From an uncultured Streptococcus sp. (GTDB taxonomy: Bacteria; Bacillota; Bacilli; Lactobacillales; Streptococcaceae): a DNA stretch of 7,221 nt. The notes beneath the pieces are model-generated. The model was not told the DNA's origin and did not search any database. It saw nothing but the letters and a program-made list of their open reading frames with translations. Position 1 is the first letter of the stretch. Each line of letters starts with the position of its first letter. The DNA lies in assembly GCA_934216185.1 (NCBI GenBank), contig CAKQBM010000091.1:1-7221 (forward strand), written 5' to 3'. The position numbers were made by a program, and so were the translations under genes. Positions 1 to 6,669 of the stretch are shown here, piece by piece.

Positions 1-2
1 GT

Positions 3-1397
3 ACAAGCCCATCAACAGACGGACATTTACCTTTCAGCGTTACAAAACCAATTGAAAAACAACATCAATTGTCTGATAGTGGTGAAAACCTAGCTCCAGT
101 GGTTGATTCTCAATCTGCAACTAATATGTCTGAATTAAAACAATCTGTTGTAACAGCATTCAGAATGTATTCATTCTTTGATAAAAGTTCTAAGTGGGGA
201 CACTTAGCTAATAATCTAAATGCTAAAAACAGTGTTGCAATGACTATTGCTAACATTAACGGTGATTATTGGTTCGTAAATACTTTTGCTAGTGAAACAA
301 AACAACCAATCAACCTAAACCAAGACCTTGCCCAACTTGAAGCAAAACTAGCTGAAGCTCAAAAACAAAACAGCCAAGCTCAAACTGCTCTTGCAAATGC
401 TAAAGCAGAATTGGCAGCAGCTTCACGTAAATATGCTTCTGCACTTGAAGCTAAAACAGACGCTGAAAAAGAATTAGCAAGTAAATCAGCAACACCACTT
501 CAAACAGAAGTCGCTGAAAAGAACTTGCAATTGGCAAACCTTGCTTTGAAAAATGCACAAGAACGTAAAGCAAATGCTGAAAAAGCTGTTGAAAACTTCT
601 CAAGAAGCCAAGCAGAAAAACAAACTGCTCTTGAAACAGCTAAAGATGAACTTGCTACAGCCAAAACTGCTCAAAAAGATGCTGAAACTGCTCTTACAAG
701 TGCACAAGCAAAATTGCAAGCTGAAGAAAACAAGTTGACTGCACTTCAAGCTGAACAAGCAAAGTTCCATGCAGAAAAAGACCAATTGGTGTCAGATGCG
801 AAAGCAATTGCAACTGAATTGAGTGCTTATCTAAATGCAGATAAGAATCTTGCAGATGCGCAAGCAAAAGTAGCTGATTTGGAAACAAAATTGACTCAAG
901 CAAAATCTGCTGCAAAATTGGCACAAGATAAATTAGATGCAGTTACAGCTAAATTGCAAGCTGAACAAGCTAAATTAGCTGAAATCCAAGAAGAGTTTGA
1001 TAAGTTGGTAGACTTCGAAAACAAAGCTAAAGAAAATGTAATCACAACTCTACCAGACGGAACTGTTGTTGCTGTGGACTCAAATTCTAATACTTTACCT
1101 AAAGAAAATACTGAAGAAACTGCTGATAAATCAAAGACAGCTTCACAATCAGGTAAAGATGTTACTTTGGATGCTAAAGAAGATGTTGTTGTGAAAGATA
1201 AAGAACAAACAAAAGATAAGCAACAAACATATTCAGCTCCAGCTGTTAAAGCAGGTGCATATGAAAAAGTGACATATTCACGAGTAGAACGTGCAAAATC
1301 ATTGCCAGATACTGGAGAGTCATCAAGTGTTGCAATGTTGCTACTCGGTGCAATTTTGGGAGCATTTGGACTTGTAACAGTACGTAGAAAGAATTAG
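3..1397 (+). CDS. LPXTG-anchored coiled-coil surface protein, SEC10/PgrA-like, 5' end outside window
   Basis: This is the C-terminal part of a sortase-anchored wall protein. The frame is open from base 3, so the TTG at 69 is not a credible start and the true N-terminus lies upstream. Counting from base 3 (464 residues), a GENLA motif at about 27-31 followed by a WGH segment at 65-67 resembles the end of a CAP/SCP-type domain, as in SEC10/PgrA surface-exclusion proteins. Residues 106-345 form one long coiled coil rich in Ala, Lys, Glu and Gln, with recurring KLQAE/LQAEQAK units. A charged Lys/Asp/Glu/Thr linker follows. The C-terminus has LPDTG (434-438), a hydrophobic stretch and an RRKN tail, the signal for sortase A and covalent linkage to peptidoglycan. 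It ends just before a strong terminator. The anchored-protein call is firm. The CAP assignment rests on a fragment, and the ligand (adhesion or aggregation) is unknown. Confidence 0.85.
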   Translation, partial: TSPSTDGHLPFSVTKPIEKQHQLSDSGENLAPVVDSQSATNMSELKQSVVTAFRMYSFFDKSSKWGHLANNLNAKNSVAMTIANINGDYWFVNTFASETKQPINLNQDLAQLEAKLAEAQKQNSQAQTALANAKAELAAASRKYASALEAKTDAEKELASKSATPLQTEVAEKNLQLANLALKNAQERKANAEKAVENFSRSQAEKQTALETAKDELATAKTAQKDAETALTSAQAKLQAEENKLTALQAEQAKFHAEKDQLVSDAKAIATELSAYLNADKNLADAQAKVADLETKLTQAKSAAKLAQDKLDAVTAKLQAEQAKLAEIQEEFDKLVDFENKAKENVITTLPDGTVVAVDSNSNTLPKENTEETADKSKTASQSGKDVTLDAKEDVVVKDKEQTKDKQQTYSAPAVKAGAYEKVTYSRVERAKSLPDTGESSSVAMLLLGAILGAFGLVTVRRKN

Positions 1398-1404
1398 AAT
1401 AATA

Positions 1405-1439
1405 AAAAAATCTTCTTATTATAAATAGGAAGATTTTTT
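1405..1439 (+). terminator. Rho-independent terminator of the surface-protein gene
   Basis: A 16-bp stem starts 8 bases after the stop codon. The arms are 1405-1420 and 1424-1439, with a 3-base ATA loop and one U-G pair at 1416/1428. The stem begins with six A and ends with six T, so it could also stop transcription coming from the other strand. No minus-strand gene faces it. Confidence 0.85.
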
Positions 1440-1601
1440 GGATTCACAAAACTAGTTTAAAAGACTACGCTATTTAAACCAATTTTGAGAATGAATATTG
1501 GACTATACCAATTGCGCCGAATACGGTATCGAACTATGTATAAAAAAATGTGATTATTAAATTTTAAAACTATAAAATTTAAGTAAATTTTAAAAATCAT
1601 T

Positions 1602-1619
1602 TGGTCAACCAATGGTCAA
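1602..1619. repeat. Direct repeat TGGTCAA x2, one helical turn apart
   Basis: TGGTCAA occurs at 1602-1608 and 1613-1619, start to start 11 bp. The first copy is also part of an inverted repeat, TTGGT-CA-ACCAA (1601-1612). Spacing on one DNA face is typical of regulator sites, but I cannot name a regulator and the flanking DNA is low in complexity. Confidence 0.45.
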
Positions 1620-1683
1620 TTCACTTAATTTCAATACTAACTAGCGTGTGATAATATCTTGATTTAATCGTTTTTTGATTAAT

Positions 1684-1702
1684 TATTTTAACTTATTTTA
1701 AC
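1684..1702. repeat. Tandem TATTTTAAC repeat, 10-bp period
   Basis: Two perfect copies lie at 1684-1692 and 1694-1702, upstream of the GC-rich island and the hairpin at 1737. They resemble CiaR half sites (TTTAAG) but differ in the last base and have the wrong spacing (10 instead of 11), so no regulator is assigned. Confidence 0.4.
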
Positions 1703-1736
1703 GCTAATTTGTTGGCCGCCGGTATAGTATAGAGCT

Positions 1737-1765
1737 AGGAACGTAGTTAATCTTCGTTCCTTTTT
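1737..1765 (+). terminator. Terminator-like hairpin without an obvious upstream gene
   Basis: AGGAACG (1737-1743) pairs perfectly with CGTTCCT (1755-1761) around an 11-base loop and runs into five T (1761-1765). It sits about 300 bases after the terminator of the surface-protein gene and just before the -10 of the next gene. It would therefore end a transcript that starts inside the gap, or act as a backup. The long loop and 7-bp stem make it moderate rather than strong. Confidence 0.6.
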
Positions 1766-1775
1766 GTATTATTTT

Positions 1776-1784
1776 TGGTATAAT
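1776..1784 (+). promoter_or_regulatory. Extended -10 promoter of the GCS2-family gene
   Basis: TGG-TATAAT is a perfect extended -10. No good -35 exists; the region 17 bp upstream falls in the 3' arm of the hairpin at 1737-1765. Transcription should start near 1791, giving a leader of about 38 bases. The start codon at 1829 is preceded by AGGA (1821-1824) and a purine-rich AAGAAAGAG stretch. Confidence 0.75.
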
Positions 1785-1795
1785 AATAGTTATTC

Positions 1796-1810
1796 AATTT
1801 TATTTAAATT
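1796..1810. promoter_or_regulatory. Possible weak CodY box in the leader of the GCS2-family gene
   Basis: AATTTTATTTAAATT matches the CodY consensus AATTTTCWGAAAATT at 12 of 15 positions (mismatches at 7, 9 and 10). It lies just downstream of the predicted transcription start, where a repressor could block elongation or initiation. In such AT-rich DNA a match of this quality can arise by chance. Confidence 0.3.
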
Positions 1811-1828
1811 AAGAAAGAGTAGGATAGT

Positions 1829-3106
1829 ATGTCTCGTTCTATCGATTTATTAAAACATCGGTATCTGAAAAATATTAAAGAAAATCCTGAATTGTTTATT
1901 GGGGTTGAGCTGGAATATCCTGTTGTAAACTTGGAAGGGAATGCAACAGATGTTGAAGTTATAAAAGATTTATTTCATTATTTACTTTCCGCTCTGGATT
2001 TCACTGTAGAAAAGGTAGATGATTTTGGCAATCCTATCCAGTTAGTGAATCCGATAAGTCAGGATGCTATTTTATTTGAAGTTTCCTATACAACGATTGA
2101 GTTTGCATTTGGTAAGGTCGAAACAATTCAAGAGGTCGAAAATCGTTTTAATAATTATATGGATGTAATTCAGAGAAAATTAGGTGAATCTAATCATGCT
2201 ATCGTTGGCTGCGGTATTCATCCCAACTGGGATAAAAATGAGAATTGTCCAGTTGCTTATCCACGTTATCAGATGTTAATGGACTATTTGAGTTTGAGTA
2301 GGAATGTGACTGAATCAGATTTACATCATTTCCCTGAATATGGTGCTTTTATCTGTGGGAGTCAGGTCCAGCTGGATGTTTCAAACTCTAACTACTTACG
2401 GGTGATTAATGCTTTTACTCAAATTGAAGGGGCTAAGGCTTATTTATTTGCCAATTCTGAGTTTTCAGGTGAGAATTGGGATACGAAAATTTCAAGGGAT
2501 ATTTTCTGGGAAGAATCCATGCATGGTATCTATACAGAGAATGTTGGGGTTAATGCTAGACTCTTTAATGATGAAGCTGATTTTTTTGATTATCTAGACC
2601 ATTCTGCGATTTTTACTGCGGAACGTGATGGGCAAACCTATTATTTTTATCCGATTCAGGCGAGAGACTATCTGACGACACCTGAAATCCAAGCATATGC
2701 TCTTAGTGGGGATATGGTTCTTATTTCCCCTCAAGAGAAGGATTTTGAAACTCATCGTAGTTATCAGTACCAAGACTTAACGACTCGCGGAACAGTTGAG
2801 TTTCGTAGTGTGTGTACTCAGCCTCTAGATAGAACCTTCTCTTCAGCAGCTTTTCACTTGGGATTGTTGGTTAATTTAGATAAGTTAGAAGCTTACTTAG
2901 AAACAGCACCTTTCTTTAAAGAATTTGGTCGTGATTACAAGTTTTTACGACGACAATTTTCTAAGAAAAAGCTTACAGATGAGGAAGAATCTACGATTAT
3001 TGAATTTTCCAAAGACTTACTCCTGCTAGCTGAGGAAGGACTAGTGATGAGAAATAAGCAAGAAATGAGCTATTTACAGCCTTTGAGAGACAAATTGGGG
3101 TTATAA
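1829..3106 (+). CDS. Glutamate-cysteine ligase-like protein (GCS2 family)
   Basis: A cytoplasmic ATP-dependent ligase-fold protein of 425 residues. GCS2-family enzymes activate the gamma-carboxyl of glutamate and join it to an amine, classically cysteine, in the first step of glutathione synthesis. Visible motifs are GVELE (25-29), the glutamate/metal-binding signature; a segment with E84 and E91 (FEVSYTTIEF); GIHPNW (129-134); a CGSQVQLDVS strand (176-185); and RGTVEFR (320-326), the Arg/Glu/Arg active-site element. Length fits a stand-alone enzyme, not the bifunctional GshF type. No glutathione synthetase gene is nearby. The ATG follows its own promoter and leader. No terminator separates it from thrC 75 bases on, so partial co-transcription is likely. 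Family membership is solid. The true acceptor is not established, since mitis-group streptococci are reported to import glutathione rather than make it. Confidence 0.8.
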   Translation: MSRSIDLLKHRYLKNIKENPELFIGVELEYPVVNLEGNATDVEVIKDLFHYLLSALDFTVEKVDDFGNPIQLVNPISQDAILFEVSYTTIEFAFGKVETIQEVENRFNNYMDVIQRKLGESNHAIVGCGIHPNWDKNENCPVAYPRYQMLMDYLSLSRNVTESDLHHFPEYGAFICGSQVQLDVSNSNYLRVINAFTQIEGAKAYLFANSEFSGENWDTKISRDIFWEESMHGIYTENVGVNARLFNDEADFFDYLDHSAIFTAERDGQTYYFYPIQARDYLTTPEIQAYALSGDMVLISPQEKDFETHRSYQYQDLTTRGTVEFRSVCTQPLDRTFSSAAFHLGLLVNLDKLEAYLETAPFFKEFGRDYKFLRRQFSKKKLTDEEESTIIEFSKDLLLLAEEGLVMRNKQEMSYLQPLRDKLGL

Positions 3107-3124
3107 TTTTTGTTATAAAGCGAG

Positions 3125-3139
3125 AATTTTCTGAAAAAT
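3125..3139. promoter_or_regulatory. CodY box overlapping the thrC promoter
   Basis: AATTTTCTGAAAAAT matches the CodY operator consensus AATTTTCWGAAAATT at 14 of 15 positions (only position 14 differs). It covers the -35 region and ends 2 bases before the extended -10, a classical repressor position. CodY represses amino-acid supply genes when branched-chain amino acids (and in some species GTP) are plentiful. Threonine is the precursor of isoleucine, so a thrC operator makes sense. Confidence 0.65.
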
Positions 3140-3141
3140 CA

Positions 3142-3150
3142 TGATATAAT
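3142..3150 (+). promoter_or_regulatory. thrC: Extended -10 promoter of thrC
   Basis: TGA-TATAAT is a perfect extended -10 with no good -35, as for the gene upstream. Transcription should start near 3157, leaving a leader of about 25 bases that contains AAAGGA (3167-3172), 9 bases before the ATG. The leader is too short for a T-box or other riboswitch. Confidence 0.75.
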
Positions 3151-3181
3151 GGAAGTGACTTTAGATAAAGGATAGAGAGTA

Positions 3182-4666
3182 ATGACATTAGTTTATCAAT
3201 CAACGCGTGATGCCAATAATACAGTAACTGCCAGCCAAGCTATTTTGCAAGGTTTGGCGACGGACGGTGGTTTGTTTACACCGCTTACTTATCCAAAGGT
3301 AGATTTGGACTTTGACAAATTGAAAGATGCTTCTTACCAGGAAGTTGCTAAGCTAGTTTTGTCAGCCTTTTTAGATGACTTTACGGCTGAGGAGTTGGAC
3401 TACTGTATCAACAATGCCTACGATAGCAAGTTTGATACTCCAGCTATAGCGCCTTTGGTGAAATTAGACGGCCAATACAACTTGGAACTGTTCCATGGTT
3501 CAACGATTGCCTTCAAGGATATGGCCTTGTCTATCCTGCCATACTTTATGACGACTGCTGCTAAGAAACATGGTTTAGAGAACAAAATCGTCATTTTGAC
3601 AGCTACATCTGGTGATACTGGGAAAGCTGCTATGGCAGGATTTGCAGATGTGCCCGGCACTGAGATTATCGTCTTTTATCCAAAGGACGGTGTCAGCAAG
3701 GTACAAGAGCTGCAAATGACTACTCAGACTGGCGACAATACTCATGTTATCGCCATTGACGGTAACTTTGACGATGCGCAAACAAATGTGAAACATATGT
3801 TTAACGATGTAGCCCTTCGTGAAAAATTGGCTGCCAACAAGTTGCAATTTTCATCAGCTAACTCTATGAACATTGGTCGTTTGGTACCACAAATTGTTTA
3901 TTATGTTTATGCTTACGCTCAGTTGGTTAAGACTGGTGAGATTGTGGCTGGTGAACAGATCAACTTTACCGTACCAACAGGAAACTTCGGAAATATCTTG
4001 GCTGCCTTTTATGCCAAACAAATCGGCTTACCAGTTGGTAAATTGATCTGTGCTTCAAATGATAACAATGTTTTGACAGACTTCTTCAAGACACGTGTTT
4101 ACGACAAGAAACGTGAGTTTAAGGTAACAACTAGTCCATCTATGGATATTTTGGTATCTTCAAACTTGGAGCGTTTGATTTTCCATCTTTTGGGTAATGA
4201 TGCGGTTAAGACAGCTGAACTCATGAATGCTTTGAATACACAAGGTCAATATGAGTTGACTAATTTTGATGCAGAGATTCTTGATCTCTTTGCGGCTGAA
4301 TATGCAACTGAGGAAGAAACAGCGGCAGAAATCAAGCGTGTTTATGAGTCAGATTCTTATATCGAGGATCCACATACGGCGGTTGCCTCGGCAGTTTATA
4401 AGAAATACCAAGCGGCTACTGGCGATGTGACTAAGACAGTGATTGCTTCAACAGCGAGTCCATACAAGTTCCCAGTGGTTGCAGTAGAAGCTGTAACTGG
4501 AAAATCAGGGCTTGGCGACTTTGAAGCCTTGGCTCAATTACATGATATTTCAGGAGTGGCAGTGCCGCCAGCAGTTGATGGCCTTGAAACAGCTCCAGTT
4601 CGTCATAAAACAACAGTGGCAGCTGCTAACATGCAAGCAGCGGTTGAGGCTTATCTAGGGCTTTAA
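3182..4666 (+). CDS. thrC: Threonine synthase
   Basis: A PLP-dependent cytoplasmic enzyme that converts O-phosphohomoserine and water to threonine and phosphate, the last step of the threonine branch of the aspartate pathway. At 494 residues it has the length of the long bacterial form. The N-terminal signature (YQSTRD at 5-10, then GLATDGGLFTP at 24-34) is typical. HGSTIAFKD (105-113) carries the PLP-binding lysine K112. TATSGDTGKAA (140-150) and the glycine-rich PTGNFGN (265-271) build the cofactor and phosphate pockets. The ATG has a good AAAGGA site. The usual partners hom and thrB are not in the window. It has its own promoter with a CodY-type operator and may also be reached by readthrough from the GCS2-family gene. 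A hairpin follows 12 bases after the stop. No damage or odd residues are seen. Confidence 0.96.
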   Translation: MTLVYQSTRDANNTVTASQAILQGLATDGGLFTPLTYPKVDLDFDKLKDASYQEVAKLVLSAFLDDFTAEELDYCINNAYDSKFDTPAIAPLVKLDGQYNLELFHGSTIAFKDMALSILPYFMTTAAKKHGLENKIVILTATSGDTGKAAMAGFADVPGTEIIVFYPKDGVSKVQELQMTTQTGDNTHVIAIDGNFDDAQTNVKHMFNDVALREKLAANKLQFSSANSMNIGRLVPQIVYYVYAYAQLVKTGEIVAGEQINFTVPTGNFGNILAAFYAKQIGLPVGKLICASNDNNVLTDFFKTRVYDKKREFKVTTSPSMDILVSSNLERLIFHLLGNDAVKTAELMNALNTQGQYELTNFDAEILDLFAAEYATEEETAAEIKRVYESDSYIEDPHTAVASAVYKKYQAATGDVTKTVIASTASPYKFPVVAVEAVTGKSGLGDFEALAQLHDISGVAVPPAVDGLETAPVRHKTTVAAANMQAAVEAYLGL

Positions 4667-4678
4667 GACAGAGGGAGT

Positions 4679-4711
4679 AAACTCGGTTGGGAAACCAACT
4701 GAGTTTCTTTT
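4679..4711 (+). terminator. Terminator hairpin between thrC and the MATE gene, possibly leaky
   Basis: A 12-bp stem (4679-4690 with 4695-4706, one G-U pair) closes on a stable GAAA tetraloop. The tail reads TTTCTTTTC, so the U-tract is interrupted by C at 4707 and is weaker than usual. Only 4 bases separate it from the Shine-Dalgarno site of the pump gene. Confidence 0.75.
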
Positions 4712-4715
4712 CATC

Positions 4716-4721
4716 AGGAGG
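4716..4721 (+). promoter_or_regulatory. Perfect Shine-Dalgarno AGGAGG that fixes a TTG start
   Basis: AGGAGG lies 5 bases before the TTG at 4727. There is no in-frame ATG nearby upstream, and the next one (codon 16) would cut into the first membrane segment, so TTG is the likely initiator. Confidence 0.8.
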
Positions 4722-4726
4722 GGAGA

Positions 4727-6007
4727 TTGTTTAAGAAAAATAAAGACATTCTTAATATTGCCTTACCAGCTATGGGTGAAAACTTTTTGCAGATGCTCAT
4801 GGGAATGGTGGACAGTTATTTGGTTGCTCATTTAGGATTGATAGCTATTTCAGGTGTTTCAGTAGCTGGTAATATTATCACCATTTATCAGGCGATTTTC
4901 ATTGCTCTGGGGGCAGCTATTTCTAGTGTTATTTCAAAAAGTTTGGGTCAGAAGAATCAGTCTAAGCTAGCCTATCATGTGACTGAGGCGTTAAAAATTA
5001 CTTTACTATTAAGTTTCCTTTTAGGAGCTTTGTCTATCTTCGCTGGACAAGAGATGATAGGACTTTTGGGAACTGAGCAGGCTGTGGCCGAGAGTGGCGG
5101 ACTCTATCTATCCTTGGTAGGCGGATCGATTGTTCTTTTGGGATTGATGACCAGTCTGGGTGCCTTGATTCGTGCAACGCATAATCCACGTCTGCCTCTT
5201 TATGTCAGCCTCATGTCAAATGCTTTGAATATTCTCTTTTCCAGTCTAGCTATTTTTGTTCTTGATATGGGAATAGCGGGTGTTGCTTGGGGGACTATTC
5301 TGTCTCGCTTGGTTGGTCTTGTGATTTTGTGGGCACAATTAAAACTTCCTTATACGAAACTGACTGTTGGTTTAGATAAGGAACTATTGACCTTGGCTTT
5401 ACCAGCAGCTGGAGAGCGACTTATGATGCGGGCTGGAGATGTCGTGATCATTGCCTTGGTTGTTTCTTTTGGGACGGAGGCAGTTGCTGGGAATGCAATC
5501 GGAGAAGTCTTGACCCAGTTTAACTATATGCCTGCCTTTGGAGTTGCTACAGCAACGGTCATGCTGGTGGCTCGAGCAGTTGGAGAGGATAATTGGAAAA
5601 GAGTAGCTAGTTTGAGCAAGCAAACCTTTTGGCTTTCTCTGGTCCTCATGTTACCCTTGACCTTCAGTATCTATGCTCTGGGTATACCACTAACTCATCT
5701 CTATACGACTAACCCTCTAGCGGTTGATGCCAGTGTGCTAGTGACACTTTTTTCACTACTAGGGACACCTATGACGACAGGAACAGTCATCTATACGGCT
5801 GTTTGGCAGGGCTTGGGGAATGCTCGCCTTCCATTTTATGCGACAAGTATAGGGATGTGGTGTATCCGTATTGGGACAGCCTATCTGATGGGGACTGTTC
5901 TTGGTTGGGGCTTGCCTGGTATTTGGGCTGGAACCCTTTTGGATAATGGTTTTCGCTGGTTATTTCTACGCTACCGTTACCAGCGTTATATGAGCTTGAA
6001 AGGATAG
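4727..6007 (+). CDS. MATE-family multidrug/cation antiporter
   Basis: An integral membrane efflux pump of 426 residues, the usual MATE size, with about 12 hydrophobic segments. The two-fold repeat typical of MATE proteins is visible: LPAMGENF...VDSYLVAHLG in the first half (from 13) and LPAAGERL...VVSFG in the second (from 225). D29 in the first segment matches the acidic residue used for cation coupling in NorM/DinF-type pumps. The family motif RATHNPRLPLY (about 149-159) is followed by SNALNIL, and a related GLGNARLPFY appears in the C-terminal half (near 362). MATE proteins expel cationic drugs in exchange for Na+ or H+. The position after thrC matches the pneumococcal Na+-coupled pump PdrM as I recall it; this is memory, not a check. 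The start is TTG with a perfect AGGAGG. No promoter is seen between the thrC hairpin and the start. It is followed 3 bases later by the HAD gene. Confidence 0.92.
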   Translation: MFKKNKDILNIALPAMGENFLQMLMGMVDSYLVAHLGLIAISGVSVAGNIITIYQAIFIALGAAISSVISKSLGQKNQSKLAYHVTEALKITLLLSFLLGALSIFAGQEMIGLLGTEQAVAESGGLYLSLVGGSIVLLGLMTSLGALIRATHNPRLPLYVSLMSNALNILFSSLAIFVLDMGIAGVAWGTILSRLVGLVILWAQLKLPYTKLTVGLDKELLTLALPAAGERLMMRAGDVVIIALVVSFGTEAVAGNAIGEVLTQFNYMPAFGVATATVMLVARAVGEDNWKRVASLSKQTFWLSLVLMLPLTFSIYALGIPLTHLYTTNPLAVDASVLVTLFSLLGTPMTTGTVIYTAVWQGLGNARLPFYATSIGMWCIRIGTAYLMGTVLGWGLPGIWAGTLLDNGFRWLFLRYRYQRYMSLKG

Positions 6008-6010
6008 GAA

Positions 6011-6637
6011 ATGCAAAAAACAGCTTTTATTTGGGATTTAGACGGGACTTTATTGGACTCTTACGAAGCGATTTTGTCAGGGATTGAGGAAACCTTTAGG
6101 CAGTTTTCTATTACTTATGATAAGGAGAAAGTGAGGAAGTTTATCCTCAAGTATTCTGTGCAGGATTTGCTTGTGCAGGTGGCAGAAGAGAGAAAACTAA
6201 ATGTGGAAATACTAAATCAGGTACGTGCCCAGAGTCTGGCTGAGAAGAATGCGCAAGTAGTCTTGATGTCAGGTGCGCGTGAGGTTCTAGAGTGGGCAGA
6301 CGTAGCAGGGATTCAGCAGTTTGTCTATACTCATAAGGGAGACAATGCTTTTGCCATCCTCAGAGACTTGGGGTTGGAAATCTATTTCACAGAGATTCTA
6401 ACCAGTCAGAGTGGCTTTGCGCGCAAGCCAAGTCCAGAAGCGGCTACCTATCTGTTAGACAAGTATCAGCTGAATCCTGAGAAGACTTATTATATAGGGG
6501 ACCGGACTCTGGATGTGGAATTTGCCCAGAATAGTGGGATTCAAAGTCTCAACTTTTTAGAGTCGACTTATGAAGGCAATCACCGGATTCAAGCGTTAGC
6601 AGATATTCCTTACATTTTTGGGGATTGGGAACGATAA
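6011..6637 (+). CDS. HAD-superfamily hydrolase, phosphoglycolate-phosphatase-like
   Basis: A soluble phosphatase of 208 residues with all four HAD motifs. Motif I is DLDGT (9-13), with nucleophile D9 and acid/base D11; motif II is T107 in VYTHK; motif III is K139 in RKPSP; motif IV is GDRTLD (163-168), with D164 and D168 for Mg2+. The cap between motifs I and II is a helical (subfamily IA) insert, as in Gph and PGMB-type enzymes. Candidate substrates are small sugar phosphates, nucleotides or phosphoglycolate; the sequence does not decide. The ATG lies 3 bases after the pump stop, and its AGGA sites (6001-6009) overlap the end of the pump gene, so the two are translationally coupled. A functional link to efflux is not evident. 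The gene has no terminator directly behind it; the first candidate is at 6722. Confidence 0.9.
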   Translation: MQKTAFIWDLDGTLLDSYEAILSGIEETFRQFSITYDKEKVRKFILKYSVQDLLVQVAEERKLNVEILNQVRAQSLAEKNAQVVLMSGAREVLEWADVAGIQQFVYTHKGDNAFAILRDLGLEIYFTEILTSQSGFARKPSPEAATYLLDKYQLNPEKTYYIGDRTLDVEFAQNSGIQSLNFLESTYEGNHRIQALADIPYIFGDWER

Positions 6638-6640
6638 GAT

Positions 6641-6669
6641 TGTGTCAGTTTTGTGACAGATACCTAACA
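6641..6669. promoter_or_regulatory. WalR/VicR-type boxes upstream of the LysM gene
   Basis: On the minus strand TGTTAG-GTATC-TGTCAC (6653-6669) fits a relaxed WalR pattern, TGTNAN-N5-TGTNAN. On the plus strand TGTGTC-AGTTT-TGTGAC (6641-6657) fits with one mismatch. The first box centres about 46 bp before the predicted start from the -10 at 6695, a normal activator position. It also contains the inverted repeat TGTCA-N6-TGACA (6643-6658). WalRK (VicRK) controls cell-wall hydrolase and LysM genes in Gram-positives. Confidence 0.55.

Larger units (their letters stand above)
1440..1736. other. AT-rich intergenic stretch with short repeats, no supported gene
   Basis: No convincing ORF is present on either strand. 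I recognise no BOX, RUP or insertion-sequence end. Structures seen are: a 7-bp inverted repeat GTTTAAA/TTTAAAC (1455-1461 and 1473-1479); an 8-bp inverted repeat AAATTTTA/TAAAATTT (1559-1566 and 1573-1580), with TAAATTTTAAAA occurring at 1558 and again at 1584; two TGGTCAA copies 11 bp apart (1602 and 1613); and two TATTTTAAC copies 10 bp apart (1684 and 1694). A short GC-rich island lies at 1713-1722. A weak extended -10 (TGT-GATAAT, 1647-1655) could start a transcript ending at the hairpin at 1737. This may be decayed mobile DNA, a small RNA gene, or simply a long leader region. Confidence 0.5.

Noticed and set aside
69..71. TTG as the start of the first gene
   Set aside because: The frame stays open back to base 3 with a similar composition, no ribosome site precedes 69, and the motif just after it belongs inside a domain.
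694..924. Minus-strand ORFs opposite the coiled coil (also 600-785)
   Set aside because: These are by-products of the Ala/Lys/Gln-rich repeats read backwards; they contain no recognisable domain.
1481..1495. CodY-like match AATTTTGAGAATGAA
   Set aside because: Only 10 of 15 positions agree, no better than expected in AT-rich DNA, and it is far from any good promoter.
1491..1553. 20-codon ORF with a basic composition (MNIGLYQLRRIR...) in the intergenic gap
   Set aside because: There is no real ribosome site or promoter, and an ORF this short is expected by chance. It might be a transposase remnant, but I see no supporting ends.
1684..1702. CiaR binding site
   Set aside because: The copies read TTTAAC with 4 bases between, whereas CiaR sites are TTTAAG with 5 between.
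1440..1736. Insertion-sequence remnant, BOX or RUP repeat
   Set aside because: No terminal repeats, target duplication or known BOX/RUP core could be recognised by eye; a database search would be needed to reopen this.
3418..3847. Minus-strand ORFs inside thrC
   Set aside because: They are fully contained in a gene with intact catalytic motifs, with no ribosome sites.
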